A stretch of DNA of 61,047 nt from Phormidesmis sp. RL_2_1 (GTDB lineage: Bacteria > Cyanobacteriota > Cyanobacteriia > Phormidesmidales > Phormidesmidaceae), in NCBI GenBank assembly GCA_012033015.1, contig JAAUPS010000006.1:1-61047 (forward strand). Direction: 5' to 3'. A program made the position numbers and the translations under genes. Positions 41,373-51,008 of this stretch are shown one piece after another (position 1 is the stretch's first letter; every line of letters begins with the position of its first letter). The notes under the pieces were generated by a model. The model was given only the letters and a program-made list of their open reading frames with translations. It searched no databases and was not told the DNA's origin.

Positions 41373-42533
41373 ATGACTCAAAGCGTGTTGGTTATCGGCG
41401 GCGGCGGGCGAATTGGTCGCCAGGTGGCGGCTGATATTCTGACCTACACCGCTGCAGAGGTGGTGATTACGGGCCGCCGTGCCGCCACGGTCGTAGCAGA
41501 GCTGCCTGATGACAAGTTGACCAATGACAAGTTGGCCGATGACAAGTTGGCCGATGACAAGTTGGCCGATGAGCGGTTGTCACGTCAGCGCTATCAGGTG
41601 CTCGCGCTCGAAGAAATGGCGGCGGTAGAGCGAGCTATCGCCCAGCATGATTTGATTGTTCATTGCGCAGGGCCTTTTCGCAGCCGTAATCACCATGTGC
41701 TTGCAAGCTGTATCGCCCAGGGCAAGCCTTATTTAGATGTGGCGGATAGCCCTGACTATGTGAATCAGGCTCTGACCTACCGTCAAGCCGCCCAAGCTGC
41801 AGGGGTGACGGCGGTGATTAGCACCGGCATTTTTCCGGGCATTTCAGGTAGCATGGTGCGTCAGGGTATTGAGCAGTTGGATACAGCAGAGTCTGTGCAT
41901 TTGAGCTATCTCGTTGCAGGTTCCGGTGGAGCAGGTGTGACGGTGATGCGCACGACGTTTATCGAACTGCAAACACCGTTTATGTCAAAAATTCAGGGTA
42001 AATGGCGGGCGATCGCACCCTATAGCCAGCGAGAGGTACTGACTTTTCCCCGTTACGGCAAAGGCGGCGTGTATTGGTTTAACACCGTCGAAGCACTGAC
42101 AGTGGCCGACACATTTCCTCAACTGCAGACCATTGTTACCAAGTTTGGTTCAGTGCCCGACTATTACAACCGACTCACTGGGCTGATGGCCAAAATGCCC
42201 AAAGCCATCCTCAAAAATCCAACAGTGATAGAAAAGCTATCGCAAATCAGCTATCGCATGACCCAAATAACCGATCCGCAAACGGGAGTAGGCATTGCCA
42301 TGCGAATCTTGATTGAGGGCCACAAAGGTGGAGAGCCCGCCCGTTATTTGGCCACCTTTGACCATGAAGATACGGCCTTTTGTGCAGGCTGTGGTACGGG
42401 TGCTTTAGCCCAGCTTTTGCTCTCCGGCAAACTCAAAAAGCCAGGCGTATGGCCTGTAGAGCAAATATTGCCGACTGAGCTATTCGAAGCGACTTTGGCA
42501 CAACGCAAACTAACCGTGGAGCTTGTTCAGTAA
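41373..42533 (+). CDS. Saccharopine-dehydrogenase-family NAD(P)-binding protein
   Basis: A 386-aa protein with an N-terminal Rossmann fold (VLVIGGGGRIGRQVAADI; EVVITGRR) and HDLIVHCAGPFRSRNHHVLASCIAQGKPYLDVAD, typical of saccharopine-dehydrogenase-like proteins. A five-residue tandem insertion (DDKLT/NDKLA/DDKLA/DDKLA/DERLS, ~residues 46-70) is encoded by a 15-bp DNA repeat at 41507-41577 and falls in a surface loop of the cofactor domain. C-terminal motifs include AGCGTGALAQLLLSGKL. The substrate is not evident; homologues are often annotated as trans-acting enoyl reductases or simply saccharopine dehydrogenases. It may be in one transcript with prxQ. Confidence 0.85.
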   Translation: MTQSVLVIGGGGRIGRQVAADILTYTAAEVVITGRRAATVVAELPDDKLTNDKLADDKLADDKLADERLSRQRYQVLALEEMAAVERAIAQHDLIVHCAGPFRSRNHHVLASCIAQGKPYLDVADSPDYVNQALTYRQAAQAAGVTAVISTGIFPGISGSMVRQGIEQLDTAESVHLSYLVAGSGGAGVTVMRTTFIELQTPFMSKIQGKWRAIAPYSQREVLTFPRYGKGGVYWFNTVEALTVADTFPQLQTIVTKFGSVPDYYNRLTGLMAKMPKAILKNPTVIEKLSQISYRMTQITDPQTGVGIAMRILIEGHKGGEPARYLATFDHEDTAFCAGCGTGALAQLLLSGKLKKPGVWPVEQILPTELFEATLAQRKLTVELVQ

Positions 42534-42587
42534 GATTTTTCTCAGCAAGACATGACATGTTGCATATCTTTTTGGGTTGCTGCACCT

Positions 42588-43694
42588 TCAGTCTGCTGAT
42601 GTATGCTTTGCCGTTAAATCTAGCGTGAGTTGGTGATAGGGTTGCGGACTCGTGAGATTGGAGAGCGTAATACCTAATAGCCTGACAGGGCGATTGGGCG
42701 TTAAGTGCTCTATGAGTAGTGCTTTAGCCATCTGTAAAATGTCACTTTTCGTGTGAATAGGACTCTCTAAAGTACGGCTACGGGTGATGGTGTCGTAGTT
42801 GTTGTATTTTATTTTCAAGGTGAGCGTATGGCCGTGTCTTTTGTTTTTTTTCAGACGCTGGTGAACGTCTTCTGCAATATTAATGAGAGCGGCTTCCATG
42901 TCCGTTAGCTGGCGAAGATCTTCAAAAAAACTACGCTCAGAACCTATCGATTTGCGAATGCGATTAGGGTTGACGGGGCGATTATCTTCGGCTCTAGCCA
43001 CGCGGTAGTAGTAGTCACCGACTTTACCAAATGTCGCGATGAGTTTCTCTCTTTTCCACTTTTTTAAGTCAGCGCCAGTTTCAATGCCGTGGGCTTTCAT
43101 TTTGCTACTAGTGGCGGGGCCAACGCCGTAAAATTTTTCGATAGGCAACTGTTCTACAAAGGCTTGAGCCTCATGTGGGGCGATTAAAAAAAGACCGTCG
43201 GGTTTGTCTATATCAGAGGCGATTTTAGCGAGAAATTTGTTGATCGAAATGCCTGCTGAAGCGGTGAGCCCAAGTTCGAGATGGATGCGCTGTTTGATTT
43301 GACGGGCGATCGCAACTGCCGAACCAATGTTCAGCTTATCCGTCGTGACATCTAAATAAGCCTCATCTAGGGAGAGCGGCTCTACAGAGTCCGTGTAGTC
43401 AAAAAAGATTTCTCTAATTTGCTCGGAAACCGCACGATATGCCTCGAAACGAGGCTTAAGAAAAATCAAATGGCTGCATTTTTGGATGGCCGTACGCGAA
43501 GGCATCGCAGCGTGAATACCGTAGCGCCGAGCCTCATAGCTAGCGGCTGCTATGGCCCCGCGCTGCTCTGGTCTACCACCTACCACTACGGGCTTACCTT
43601 GCAATTCAGGATGATCTCTTTGCTCCACCGAAGCATAAAAAGCATCCATATCAATATGGATGATCTTTCGATGGTTGTGTTCTGCGCTCTCCAT
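42588..43694 (-). CDS. dinB: DNA polymerase IV (Y family)
   Basis: A 368-aa translesion polymerase. The catalytic motifs are HIDMDAFYASVEQRD near the start and LSLDEAYLDVT (~residues 103-113, with the adjacent catalytic Asp/Glu). The helix-hairpin-helix region is IEKFYGVGPATSSKMKAHGI, and the little-finger domain follows to QPYHQLTLDL, close to a beta-clamp-binding QLTLDL peptide. Length matches DinB. It is convergent with the saccharopine-dehydrogenase-like gene and stands alone. No LexA-like operator was recognised upstream. Confidence 0.95.
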   Translation of the reverse strand: MESAEHNHRKIIHIDMDAFYASVEQRDHPELQGKPVVVGGRPEQRGAIAAASYEARRYGIHAAMPSRTAIQKCSHLIFLKPRFEAYRAVSEQIREIFFDYTDSVEPLSLDEAYLDVTTDKLNIGSAVAIARQIKQRIHLELGLTASAGISINKFLAKIASDIDKPDGLFLIAPHEAQAFVEQLPIEKFYGVGPATSSKMKAHGIETGADLKKWKREKLIATFGKVGDYYYRVARAEDNRPVNPNRIRKSIGSERSFFEDLRQLTDMEAALINIAEDVHQRLKKNKRHGHTLTLKIKYNNYDTITRSRTLESPIHTKSDILQMAKALLIEHLTPNRPVRLLGITLSNLTSPQPYHQLTLDLTAKHTSAD

Positions 43695-43775
43695 GCTTAA
43701 ACGCTTGACAGCGTGATATCAAAGTGACTTGTACTGAAGCTTGGCATGGCCCTAGATCTGGCTTAGTTTACTGGC

Positions 43776-44717
43776 TTAGTTTTCTGGCTGAGGTTTTTGC
43801 GTCAGGTAAATTGCTAATGCACCGCCAAGGGTGATCAGTACCATTCCTACCGCAGCTATCCAGTTGGGAATTTCGTTAAAAAACAGCCAGCCGATGATGG
43901 CCGAAAAAATTACGCTGCTGTATTGGAAGACACCTATTTGATGAGGCTCAGCGTAGCGATAGGCTTGTACCAGTAACAGTTGGAAGGTGAGAAATGAAGC
44001 CGCCGCACCAGCGGTAAATTTTAGCGTATGGGCATCGAGTGGTTGCCATTGCCAGAGGGCAATCGGGGCCATAAGGATAGAGCCAATCAGCAGGTAGTAG
44101 AGGGTCTGGCTCAGGGGGGATTGGGTTTGGTTGAGCGATCGCACCGTCAAAAACTCGATCGCAGCGGCTAAACCCGACCCTAAGCCAATCAGATTTGCTG
44201 GATTGCTCAGCAAGTCGGCGTTGGGCTGCACCACCAGCAGTAGGCCGACAAAGCCAAGGGCGATCGCACCCCAAAGCCTGAGCGAAATTTGTTTGCCCAA
44301 GACCACCGCCCCAATCACAGGAATAAAAATTGGCGTGGTATTAAGCAATACATTGGCACTGACTAAACTGCCAAGCCCCGCCGCCCAAATAAAAAAATAA
44401 AACCCGCAAAGGCCAAATACGGCTCGCAACACATAGTAAGGCAGCACCTTTTGATCGAAGCCATGTTGTAAATCGCGCCCACGCCGCCCAATTTCGACCG
44501 GTAGCAAAGCGCCTAGCGCAAACAATAACAACAGCCACAAAAACTGTCCTGGGCCAATGGCAGATTGAGCCACCTTAGAGAGTGCGCCCTGCACCGTATT
44601 CGCTAAAAAGCCTACGGTGATCAGCCCTGCTCCAAGCCATAGGGCAGGCGATAGACTTGGCTCTAGCTGCGCTGACGATGATGCCGCCGTCGGTGTTCTT
44701 GATAATTCGCTCGTCAT
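43776..44717 (-). CDS. EamA/DMT-family transporter 1
   Basis: A 313-aa protein from ATG 44717 (frame open to 44798). About ten membrane helices in two EamA repeats: LWLGAGLITVGFLANTVQGA, LWLLLLFALGALLPVE, YVLRAVFGLCGFYFFIWAA, VLLNTTPIFIPVIGAVVLGK, LWGAIALGFVGLLLVV and, in the second half, YRYAEPHQIGVFQYSSVIFS and WIAAVGMVLITLGGALAIYL. The family exports or exchanges small metabolites; the substrate cannot be predicted. The upstream 100 bp are occupied by a 15-bp tandem repeat. Confidence 0.9.
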   Translation of the reverse strand: MTSELSRTPTAASSSAQLEPSLSPALWLGAGLITVGFLANTVQGALSKVAQSAIGPGQFLWLLLLFALGALLPVEIGRRGRDLQHGFDQKVLPYYVLRAVFGLCGFYFFIWAAGLGSLVSANVLLNTTPIFIPVIGAVVLGKQISLRLWGAIALGFVGLLLVVQPNADLLSNPANLIGLGSGLAAAIEFLTVRSLNQTQSPLSQTLYYLLIGSILMAPIALWQWQPLDAHTLKFTAGAAASFLTFQLLLVQAYRYAEPHQIGVFQYSSVIFSAIIGWLFFNEIPNWIAAVGMVLITLGGALAIYLTQKPQPEN

Positions 44718-44823
44718 TATTTTTTGACGTTTTGTCAATGTAGGATGTATTGATACCAACTGAAGCCTCAAGACTCCACCCGTCTGAAAGCTTGACATCG
44801 CTCTGAAAGCTCTACATCAAAAA

Positions 44824-44907
44824 GTGTATCTAAAAGAGGCGTATCCAAAAGAGGTGTATCCAAAAGAGGCGTATCCAAAAGAGGCGTATCCAAAAGAGGT
44901 GTATCCA
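44824..44907. repeat. 15-bp tandem repeat, about six copies
   Basis: Units of GTATCCAAAAGAGGC with a C/T alternation at the last base (GAGGC or GAGGT), essentially perfect. On the minus strand the array is open and would read repeated LLDTP, but no convincing gene surrounds it. It lies between two divergent genes and may vary in copy number among strains. Confidence 0.9.
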
Positions 44908-45021
44908 AGCAGCATAAAAACGGTTGAAAACCGGATATGTAACCCCAATTTTGCCTGTTGACGCTGAACATTTTTAAATCGTTAGGCTCTTTTGAGCTTA
45001 GAAGCAGGAGAGAATCGAAAA

Positions 45022-45663
45022 GTGGCTAAAGACTCAGAGAAATGGTGGCAAACGTTGCCCGTTATGATAACGGCGATTGCAGGGACGATAACGGCAATTG
45101 CAGGTTTAGTAGCCGCGCTCAATCAAGCTGGAATTTTTCCCACAAAAGCTGAGTCTAATAGCCAGTCTACTGCGCCATCTGTAGTCACCGAAACACCAAC
45201 ACCTAGCCCGCCGTCTCTTGCCCAACCTGCTGCCGAAACGCCTGCCGCTCAGTCCGGTGCTAATCATCAGCCTTCTGCCGTAAATCCAGCGGTGACGACC
45301 TTAACTAGTGGCATGGCAGCTAGTTTGCCCTTTGAAGGGGGCGGCAGCGTTACCTATACCATCCTCTCAGCACAGCTAGAACCCTTTAACCAGGAAACTC
45401 AATCGTTAAAACTCACGGTTCGCTGCACTAGCAATTATCCCTATGATCTCAATTTTTGGAGTCGTTCGTTCCGACTATTGGTAGAAGGGGTACCACAATC
45501 GCCCAACAACGATTTGAATGAATTAGTCAGTGCACAAAGCGCCAAAGAAGGGGAGATTACTTTCATAGTTCCGGCTTCTACTCGGCAGGCTATTCTTGAC
45601 ATCGGTGAACCGGGCAAAGAAACGACCCAAATCCCTCTCGATTTGACGGCTACATCACCCTAG
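45022..45663 (+). CDS. Membrane-anchored protein of unknown function
   Basis: A 213-aa protein. I choose the GTG at 45022, with Shine-Dalgarno AGGAGAG about 10 bp upstream, over the TTG at 44992. After a short cytoplasmic tail (KDSEKWWQTLP) there is one membrane helix (VMITAIAGTITAIAGLVAAL), a Pro/Ser/Thr/Ala-rich linker, then an ~120-residue beta-rich domain (GGSVTYTILSAQLEPFN, LKLTVRCTSNYPYDLNFWSR, FRLLVEGVPQSP, EGEITFIVPAS). The domain looks like an immunoglobulin-like or DUF4352-like fold, but I cannot name it confidently. It is likely periplasmic. Confidence 0.7.
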   Translation: MAKDSEKWWQTLPVMITAIAGTITAIAGLVAALNQAGIFPTKAESNSQSTAPSVVTETPTPSPPSLAQPAAETPAAQSGANHQPSAVNPAVTTLTSGMAASLPFEGGGSVTYTILSAQLEPFNQETQSLKLTVRCTSNYPYDLNFWSRSFRLLVEGVPQSPNNDLNELVSAQSAKEGEITFIVPASTRQAILDIGEPGKETTQIPLDLTATSP

Positions 45664-45705
45664 ATATGGCAGCGCCTTAGAAATTTAGGCAGCTATAGAT
45701 TTAGG

Positions 45706-45756
45706 CCGCTATATTCAAGCAGCCATATTCAAGCAGCCATATTCAAGCAGCCATAT
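45706..45756. repeat. 14-bp tandem repeat, three to four copies
   Basis: Units ATATTCAAGCAGCC are repeated three times, with a partial fourth, in the gap before the metallophosphoesterase gene. The rest of the 293-bp gap (45664-45956) has no gene-like ORF. Confidence 0.85.
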
Positions 45757-45956
45757 CGAACCGAAAACTATCGAAAAATATTTAGACGAAAACTATTTAG
45801 AGAATCTCTATTAGAAGCCCATGCTGATTAAAAAATATCACAGGGGGCGAAAGCGATAGATGCCGTGATGCAAGCAATGACACCCAAATTTTGCGTTAGG
45901 GTGCCATACTAAAAACGATTCTACATTTTTAGGTTCTCCAGCTAGGTTCTTTAGCT

Positions 45957-47162
45957 ATGCCGCTCAATCGTCGTCGCTTCATGCTCTTAAGTGGATTGGC
46001 CCTCGGCGCTGCCGGTACAAGTGCGATCGCCTGCACCAAATCCTCTTCCTTCGCGACCACCCAAGCCACCGCTCCATCAGCCCACACCCCAACGGCCAAC
46101 ACCTCATCTCCTGCGCCTCTTTCACCCGAACTAGCGTCAACGGCTAGTCATACCGGCACTCCCATTGGCCCTGCTAACCTTTTCGCCCCGCCCCGTGGTG
46201 ACATTCGCCTAGCTGTTATCAGTGATCTTAACAGCGCCTATGGTTCCACTGACTACCGCCGAGAAGTCATTGAAGGCATTGCACTGTTACCTGAGTGGCA
46301 GCCAGATATTGTAATCTGCGGTGGCGATATGGTCGCAGGCCAAAGCCTTAGCCTGTCTGAAAGCGAAGTGGCTGCCATGTGGGCTGCTTTCGACGAAAAA
46401 ATTCTCTCTCCTATCCGTTCTGCAGGACTGCCTTTTGCGATGACAATCGGCAACCACGATGCTTCTAACTACCAGCAAAATGGTGAGTTTATCTATGTGA
46501 TAGATCGTGAGGAAACAGCTAAATACTGGGAGGGCCACCAGTCTGACACCGATCTGACCTTTGTTGAAGCGGGTGGATTTCCCTTTTACTACAGCTTTAA
46601 GCAGAATGACATTTTTTATTTAACTTGGGATGCTTCTTCGGCCAACATTCCGGCTGAGCAAGTAGCTTGGGCTGATCGGGCGCTAGCTAGCCCACAAGCG
46701 CAAAGTGCCAAACTGCGCATAGTTATGGGTCATTTGCCGATGTATGCGGTTTCCCAAAGACGCGATCGCCCCGGTGAATATCTCAATCAAGCCGATGAAC
46801 TGCGCCAACTGCTCGAACGTCACAACGTCCACACTTACATCAGCGGTCACCATCACGCTTATTTCCCTGGCAAAGTAGGCAACCTGAACACGCTGAACTG
46901 CGGCGCACTTGGCAGCGGCCCCAAATCTCTCCTCGCTACGATCACCCCTGCCTTCCAAACCCTGACCATTCTGGATGTATTTTTAGACACCGCCAGCACT
47001 GTTTACACCACTTACAACATGAACACTATGGCGGTGGTCGATCAACAATCGTTGCCTCGCCAAATTGTTGGCCCCAACGGCCGTGAGCTGCGCCAAGACA
47101 TTAGCCTAAGTGATCTGACTCCGGCAGAAAAGACGCAGCCTTATGTGCCGAGCGAAACCTAA
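45957..47162 (+). CDS. Secreted calcineurin-like metallophosphoesterase (Tat substrate or lipoprotein)
   Basis: A 401-aa protein. The N-terminus has a twin-arginine motif (NRRRFMLLSG) and a lipobox-like SAIAC, suggesting Tat export and lipid anchoring. The di-metal motifs of the family are present: VISDLNSAYGS (with an unusual Asp-Leu-Asn in place of DxH), ICGGDMVAG, IGNHD, GHLPMYA and GHHHAYF. The first block lacks the usual His (DLN rather than DxH), so the metal site may be altered. Substrates in this family range from phosphomonoesters to nucleotides and glycerophospholipids; none can be assigned. It is convergent with the HEAT-repeat gene. Confidence 0.88.
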   Translation: MPLNRRRFMLLSGLALGAAGTSAIACTKSSSFATTQATAPSAHTPTANTSSPAPLSPELASTASHTGTPIGPANLFAPPRGDIRLAVISDLNSAYGSTDYRREVIEGIALLPEWQPDIVICGGDMVAGQSLSLSESEVAAMWAAFDEKILSPIRSAGLPFAMTIGNHDASNYQQNGEFIYVIDREETAKYWEGHQSDTDLTFVEAGGFPFYYSFKQNDIFYLTWDASSANIPAEQVAWADRALASPQAQSAKLRIVMGHLPMYAVSQRRDRPGEYLNQADELRQLLERHNVHTYISGHHHAYFPGKVGNLNTLNCGALGSGPKSLLATITPAFQTLTILDVFLDTASTVYTTYNMNTMAVVDQQSLPRQIVGPNGRELRQDISLSDLTPAEKTQPYVPSET

Positions 47163-47179
47163 AACGGTGATAACTGTAG

Positions 47180-47240
47180 GAATCACTTGGCCAGAATCAC
47201 TTGGCTAGAGTCATTTGGCCAGAATCACTTTGCCAGAGTT
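47180..47240. repeat. 14-bp tandem repeat between convergent genes
   Basis: Four to five units of AATCACTTGGCCAG type (variants GTCATTTGGCCAG, AATCACTTTGCCAG) fill nearly the whole gap between the metallophosphoesterase and HEAT genes. No rho-independent terminator hairpin is visible. Confidence 0.8.
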
Positions 47241-47250
47241 GCCGCTGCAA

Positions 47251-48273
47251 TTAACGTCGCCATAAACCTGTGATGGCCCTAATCACAGTAGGCACGATCC
47301 TTAACCGACGAGACTCTCTGACAACAATACCCAGTGCTGTTGACGCGGGGGTGCCGCTGGTGACCACGCTCAACGCATCTTGAGCGAGCTGACGTGTTCT
47401 TGAATCACTATTGCCGACCAATCGATTGAGCAAGGGCAATGCAGGCAGTGCTTGTTCGCCTAAATAGGCCAGCCCAGAAATTGCCAACTCACGAACTTGT
47501 AAGTTTTCAGAAGCTACCGCAGAGACTAACGTCGGCAATATTAAGTCGCGATCGCCTGTCAACGTCCACAGCGTATCTGCAGCGTATAGCTGGGTCAATG
47601 CATTGTCACTATCCAAAGCGGCGCTCAGCGCAGGCAACGATTCAGCGCTGATGCTGTGGACATTACCCATAGAGCTAAGCCTAGGGTCGGTTGCTTGAAT
47701 TGAATCTGTCGATATAGCAACAGATTCCAAAGTGCCCGACGTCAAAGTTTCTGCTGCTTCAAGGGCATTACCTTCAAGGGCATTACCTTCAGTACTATCA
47801 GCTTCAAGAGCATCAGCTTCAGGACTATCAGCTTCAAGGACACTAGCTTCAGTACTATCAGCTTCAGTACTATCAGCTTCAGTACTATCAGCCTCAAGGG
47901 CACTAGTTTCAGTACTATCAGCTTCAAAGCTATCAAACTCAAGAATTTCAACAGCAAGTTGATCCGCAGCTATTGCCTCAGCAAGTTCTAGCATCGCTAC
48001 ATTACGATCTTCTGCTGAAAGGGGCGTTGCTGAATTATCTATTACAGCGCTTTCAGTCGCTAAGTCGATTAAACCAACAGGTTGTTCTACAACATGGCTG
48101 ACAGCGCTATCAACCGCACTCTCTACAACCCAATCAACAGATTGCGCTGTAGCCATATCGCCCATTTCTTCAGCAAAAACGGGCAGTGTCATAGCAGCCC
48201 AACTCACCGTTAAAGAAACAGCACAAGTACTAGAAACAATTGCAACCTGACCCAAATTGCTCCGAGCAAACAT
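47251..48273 (-). CDS. Secreted HEAT-repeat protein with EADST tandem repeats
   Basis: A 340-aa protein with an N-terminal signal peptide (QVAIVSSTCAVSLTVSWAAM...FAEE). An acidic region at ~115-175 is made of 5-residue units (EADST, EASVL, EADAL, EGNAL) from a 15-bp DNA repeat at about 47752-47930. The C-terminal ~120 residues carry two to three HEAT-like repeats (ALDSDNALTQLYAADTLWTL, ILPTLVSAVASENLQVRELA, ALPLLNRLVGNSDSRTRQLA), suited to protein-protein binding. Function unknown; the acidic block may bind cations or serve as a spacer. An R1 repeat copy begins 38 bp upstream of the start. Confidence 0.75.
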   Translation of the reverse strand: MFARSNLGQVAIVSSTCAVSLTVSWAAMTLPVFAEEMGDMATAQSVDWVVESAVDSAVSHVVEQPVGLIDLATESAVIDNSATPLSAEDRNVAMLELAEAIAADQLAVEILEFDSFEADSTETSALEADSTEADSTEADSTEASVLEADSPEADALEADSTEGNALEGNALEAAETLTSGTLESVAISTDSIQATDPRLSSMGNVHSISAESLPALSAALDSDNALTQLYAADTLWTLTGDRDLILPTLVSAVASENLQVRELAISGLAYLGEQALPALPLLNRLVGNSDSRTRQLAQDALSVVTSGTPASTALGIVVRESRRLRIVPTVIRAITGLWRR

Positions 48274-48310
48274 AATGAAACCCTGACGCTAGTGAAAGTT
48301 TTTATAAGAC

Positions 48311-48520
48311 CTATCGCTTCTGTCGAGTGAGTTAGGACAATAGTGATTTTTAGAGACCTTGTTTCTAAAGACCTTGATCAACAGCGGCTAACTCGACTCT
48401 ATCAGCGGTGAGACCCTGCGTTCGTCGTACGGCAATAACGGTGAGAACCTGCGTTGTCGTACGGCGCCAAGGAATGCTCACCCAGACAAAGTAAGGATGT
48501 ATCCTTACTTTGCTCTATAG
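48311..48520 (-). repeat. Dispersed MITE-like repeat R1, longest copy (~210 bp)
   Basis: Read on the minus strand it runs CTATAGAGCAAAGTAAGGAT, hairpin, GGGTGAGCATTCCTTGGCGC, GCCGTACGAC (twice, within a ~26-bp direct repeat), GTCTCACCGCTGATAGAGTC, GAGTTAGCCGCTGTTGATCA, AGGTCTTTAGAAACAAGGTC, ATTGTCCTAACTCACTCGAC, AGAAGCGATAG. It contains all modules found separately in the copies at 19490, 37869 and 53171, so it is close to the full element. It lies upstream of the HEAT gene. Confidence 0.75.
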
Positions 48521-48590
48521 AATAGTGAATCTCAAGCCCTCAACGTGAAAAACGAGGGTCAGTTAATATTTTGGTCAGAACAATATTTAT

Positions 48591-48676
48591 AGCTTTGGTC
48601 ACTTGACCTGTTGTCACGTAGAGGCTTCAGCCAGCGTGCCGTACCTCAGCCAAGCGACCCAAGCTATATGAGCTGA
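48591..48676 (-). repeat. Dispersed stem-loop repeat R2, copy 2
   Basis: The reverse complement matches 10-95 closely, including GCACGCTGGCTGAAGCCTCT and ACGTGACAACAGG. The arms AGCTTTGGTCACTTGACC and AGCCAAGCGACCCAAGCT form an 18-bp imperfect inverted repeat. It sits between the R1 copy and the glgB stop codon, possibly acting as the 3' structure of glgB. Confidence 0.75.
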
Positions 48677-48704
48677 TTGCCATTATCGGCGAAATGTCTA
48701 CAGG

Positions 48705-51008
48705 CTAGCCTATTTCACTTGATTGTTCAGCCGCCTCGGTTTTCTGTACATCGAGCTTCATCATAATTACACTCAGCGGCGGCAGGGTGAGATCTAATGA
48801 ATAAGGGCGATTGTGGAAAGCCCAGTCATCTGACCATTTACCGCCAAGGTTGCCGATATTGGCACCGCCAAACTCGCGAGCGTCACTGTTGAAGATCTCT
48901 CGGTAGTAACCCCTAGTGGGTATGCCAACGCGGTAGTGGCTGTGGGGTTGGGGCGTAAAATTGCACACAGTGAGAATAAACTCGTCACTCTCTTTGTCAA
49001 AGCGAATAAACGCAACCACACTGTGGCGGTTGTCACTACAGTCCACCCACTCAAAGCCCTCTTGGGAAAAGTCTTGGGTGTAAAGAGCAGGCTCGCGGCG
49101 ATAGAGATAGTTGAGTCGCTCGATACAGTGCTTGAGGTTTTTGTGAGCATCAAACTGTAACAGATGCCATTCCAAATCACCCCAAACGTTCCATTCACTC
49201 CATTGACCAAACTCCATGCCCATGAACAGGGTCTTTTTGCCTGGATGGGCATACATATATGCAAACAGCGCCCGTAAATTTGCCATTTTTTGCCAGTCAT
49301 CGCCGGGCATTTTGCCAATCAGGTGGCTTTTGCCATGCACGACCTCATCATGGGAAAGCGCCAGCATGAAGTTTTCACTAAAGGCGTACCAAATGCTGAA
49401 AGTAATATTGTTTTGATGAAACTGACGAAACCAAGGATCCATCTCGAAATAGTCGAGCATGTCGTTCATCCAGCCCATGTTCCACTTGAGGTTGAAGCCT
49501 AAACCCCCGACGTAGGTCGGCCAAGAAACCATCGGCCAAGAGGTGGATTCTTCGGCAATCGAAAGGGCTCCGGGATAGTGACTAAAGAGAACGTGGTTAA
49601 CCTGTTTGAGACATTCTGCAGCCTCAATATTTTCTCTACCGCCGTACTCATTAGCGACCCACTCACCGGGCTTACGGTTGTAGTCCAAGTACAGCATAGA
49701 AGCAACTGCATCTACTCGAATTCCGTCAATGTGGTACTTGTCAAACCAAAACAGCACATTGGCGATTAAAAAGTTTCGTACTTCATGGCGACCATAGTTG
49801 AATACCAAGGTGCCCCATTCTTTATGTTCACCGCGCCGGGGGTCAGCGTGCTCGTAGAGATGGGTGCCATCGAAAAATGCTAGGCCATGGCCGTCTTTAG
49901 GAAAGTGCCCTGGGACCCAATCGACAATGATGCCAATGCCATTTTTGTGGCATTCATCGACAAAGTACATAAAGTCTTCGGGTGTGCCGTAGCGAGAGGT
50001 CGGGGCAAAGTAGCCGGTGACCTGATAGCCCCAAGATCCATCGAAAGGATGCTCCGCTACTGGCATTACTTCAATATGGGTAAAGCCCATTTCCTTGACA
50101 TAGGGAATCAGCTTAGCGGCTAGCTCTCGGTATGTCAGGAACCGTGCTCCTGGCTTAAGATCGGCTACGGTCACCACTGGCGCTAGACTGCCGTCAGGAT
50201 TTTTGGCCGGTTCTGCTGATGGGGCGTGTAGCCAAGAGCCCAAATGCACTTCATAAACCGCAATGGGTTGACTCATGGCATCGGTTTGGCGGCGATGCTC
50301 CATCCATTCGCCGTCGCCCCAGGTATATTCGTTTAGGTTGGCTACGACAGAAGCGGTCTTTGGCCTCACCTCCTGCTGGAAGCCGTAGGGGTCAGATTTT
50401 TCGTAAATGTGACCGTCTAAGTTTTTAATTTCATACTTGTATGAATCACCGGCTTTAAGCTGGGGAATAAACAAATCCCAAATGCCACCGCCACCTTTGC
50501 GCATTTGGTGTTGACGACCATCCCAATGGTTAAAATCACCCATTACCGATACATTGCGGGCGTTGGGTGCCCAGACGGCGAAATATACCCCTGAAATGCC
50601 GTTTTGAGTCATGGGGTGGGCACCCATTTTTTCGTAGATGCGCTGGTGGTTGCCCTCGGCAAATAGATGCACGTCAAAGTCAGTCATTACGGGTGACTTA
50701 AAGGCGTAAGGGTCGTAGCTGACATGCTCACAGGCCCCTTCTTTGTAGCGAATTTGGTAGTTGGCTAACTCTTCTACATCAATGATCGCTTCAAAAAACT
50801 GGGGATGCTGCTGATTGTGCATCTCGTATTCTTGACGGGCGTCGGGCAGCAGCACCCAAGCGGCATCGGCCTTGGGTAAGTAGCTGCGGACTACCCAGAT
50901 TTGTTTGCCGTCTTGCTCTATGGGATGTGGGCCTAGCACCTCGAAAGGGTTTTGGTGCTGATTCCATACAATCCGTTCAATCTGCTCAAGAGCAACCGTT
51001 GACGACAT
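48705..51008 (-). CDS. glgB: 1,4-alpha-glucan branching enzyme
   Basis: A 767-aa GH13 enzyme that makes alpha-1,6 branches in glycogen. N-terminal carbohydrate modules ([35 protein letters not shown]) precede the catalytic barrel: [50 protein letters not shown] (nucleophile Asp), [10 protein letters not shown] (acid Glu) and [10 protein letters not shown] (third carboxylate). The C-terminal all-beta domain ends VIMMKLD. Length matches the long cyanobacterial form. Its 5' side has a 490-bp gap without a gene, and the start [14 protein letters not shown] matches the usual N-terminus. No other glg gene lies in the window. Confidence 0.97.
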   Translation of the reverse strand: MSSTVALEQIERIVWNQHQNPFEVLGPHPIEQDGKQIWVVRSYLPKADAAWVLLPDARQEYEMHNQQHPQFFEAIIDVEELANYQIRYKEGACEHVSYDPYAFKSPVMTDFDVHLFAEGNHQRIYEKMGAHPMTQNGISGVYFAVWAPNARNVSVMGDFNHWDGRQHQMRKGGGGIWDLFIPQLKAGDSYKYEIKNLDGHIYEKSDPYGFQQEVRPKTASVVANLNEYTWGDGEWMEHRRQTDAMSQPIAVYEVHLGSWLHAPSAEPAKNPDGSLAPVVTVADLKPGARFLTYRELAAKLIPYVKEMGFTHIEVMPVAEHPFDGSWGYQVTGYFAPTSRYGTPEDFMYFVDECHKNGIGIIVDWVPGHFPKDGHGLAFFDGTHLYEHADPRRGEHKEWGTLVFNYGRHEVRNFLIANVLFWFDKYHIDGIRVDAVASMLYLDYNRKPGEWVANEYGGRENIEAAECLKQVNHVLFSHYPGALSIAEESTSWPMVSWPTYVGGLGFNLKWNMGWMNDMLDYFEMDPWFRQFHQNNITFSIWYAFSENFMLALSHDEVVHGKSHLIGKMPGDDWQKMANLRALFAYMYAHPGKKTLFMGMEFGQWSEWNVWGDLEWHLLQFDAHKNLKHCIERLNYLYRREPALYTQDFSQEGFEWVDCSDNRHSVVAFIRFDKESDEFILTVCNFTPQPHSHYRVGIPTRGYYREIFNSDAREFGGANIGNLGGKWSDDWAFHNRPYSLDLTLPPLSVIMMKLDVQKTEAAEQSSEIG

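Noticed and set aside
44768-44971. Minus-strand ORF encoding repeated LLDTP
   Set aside because: It exists only because a 15-bp array has no stop in that frame; flanking residues are not protein-like and no start signal is seen.
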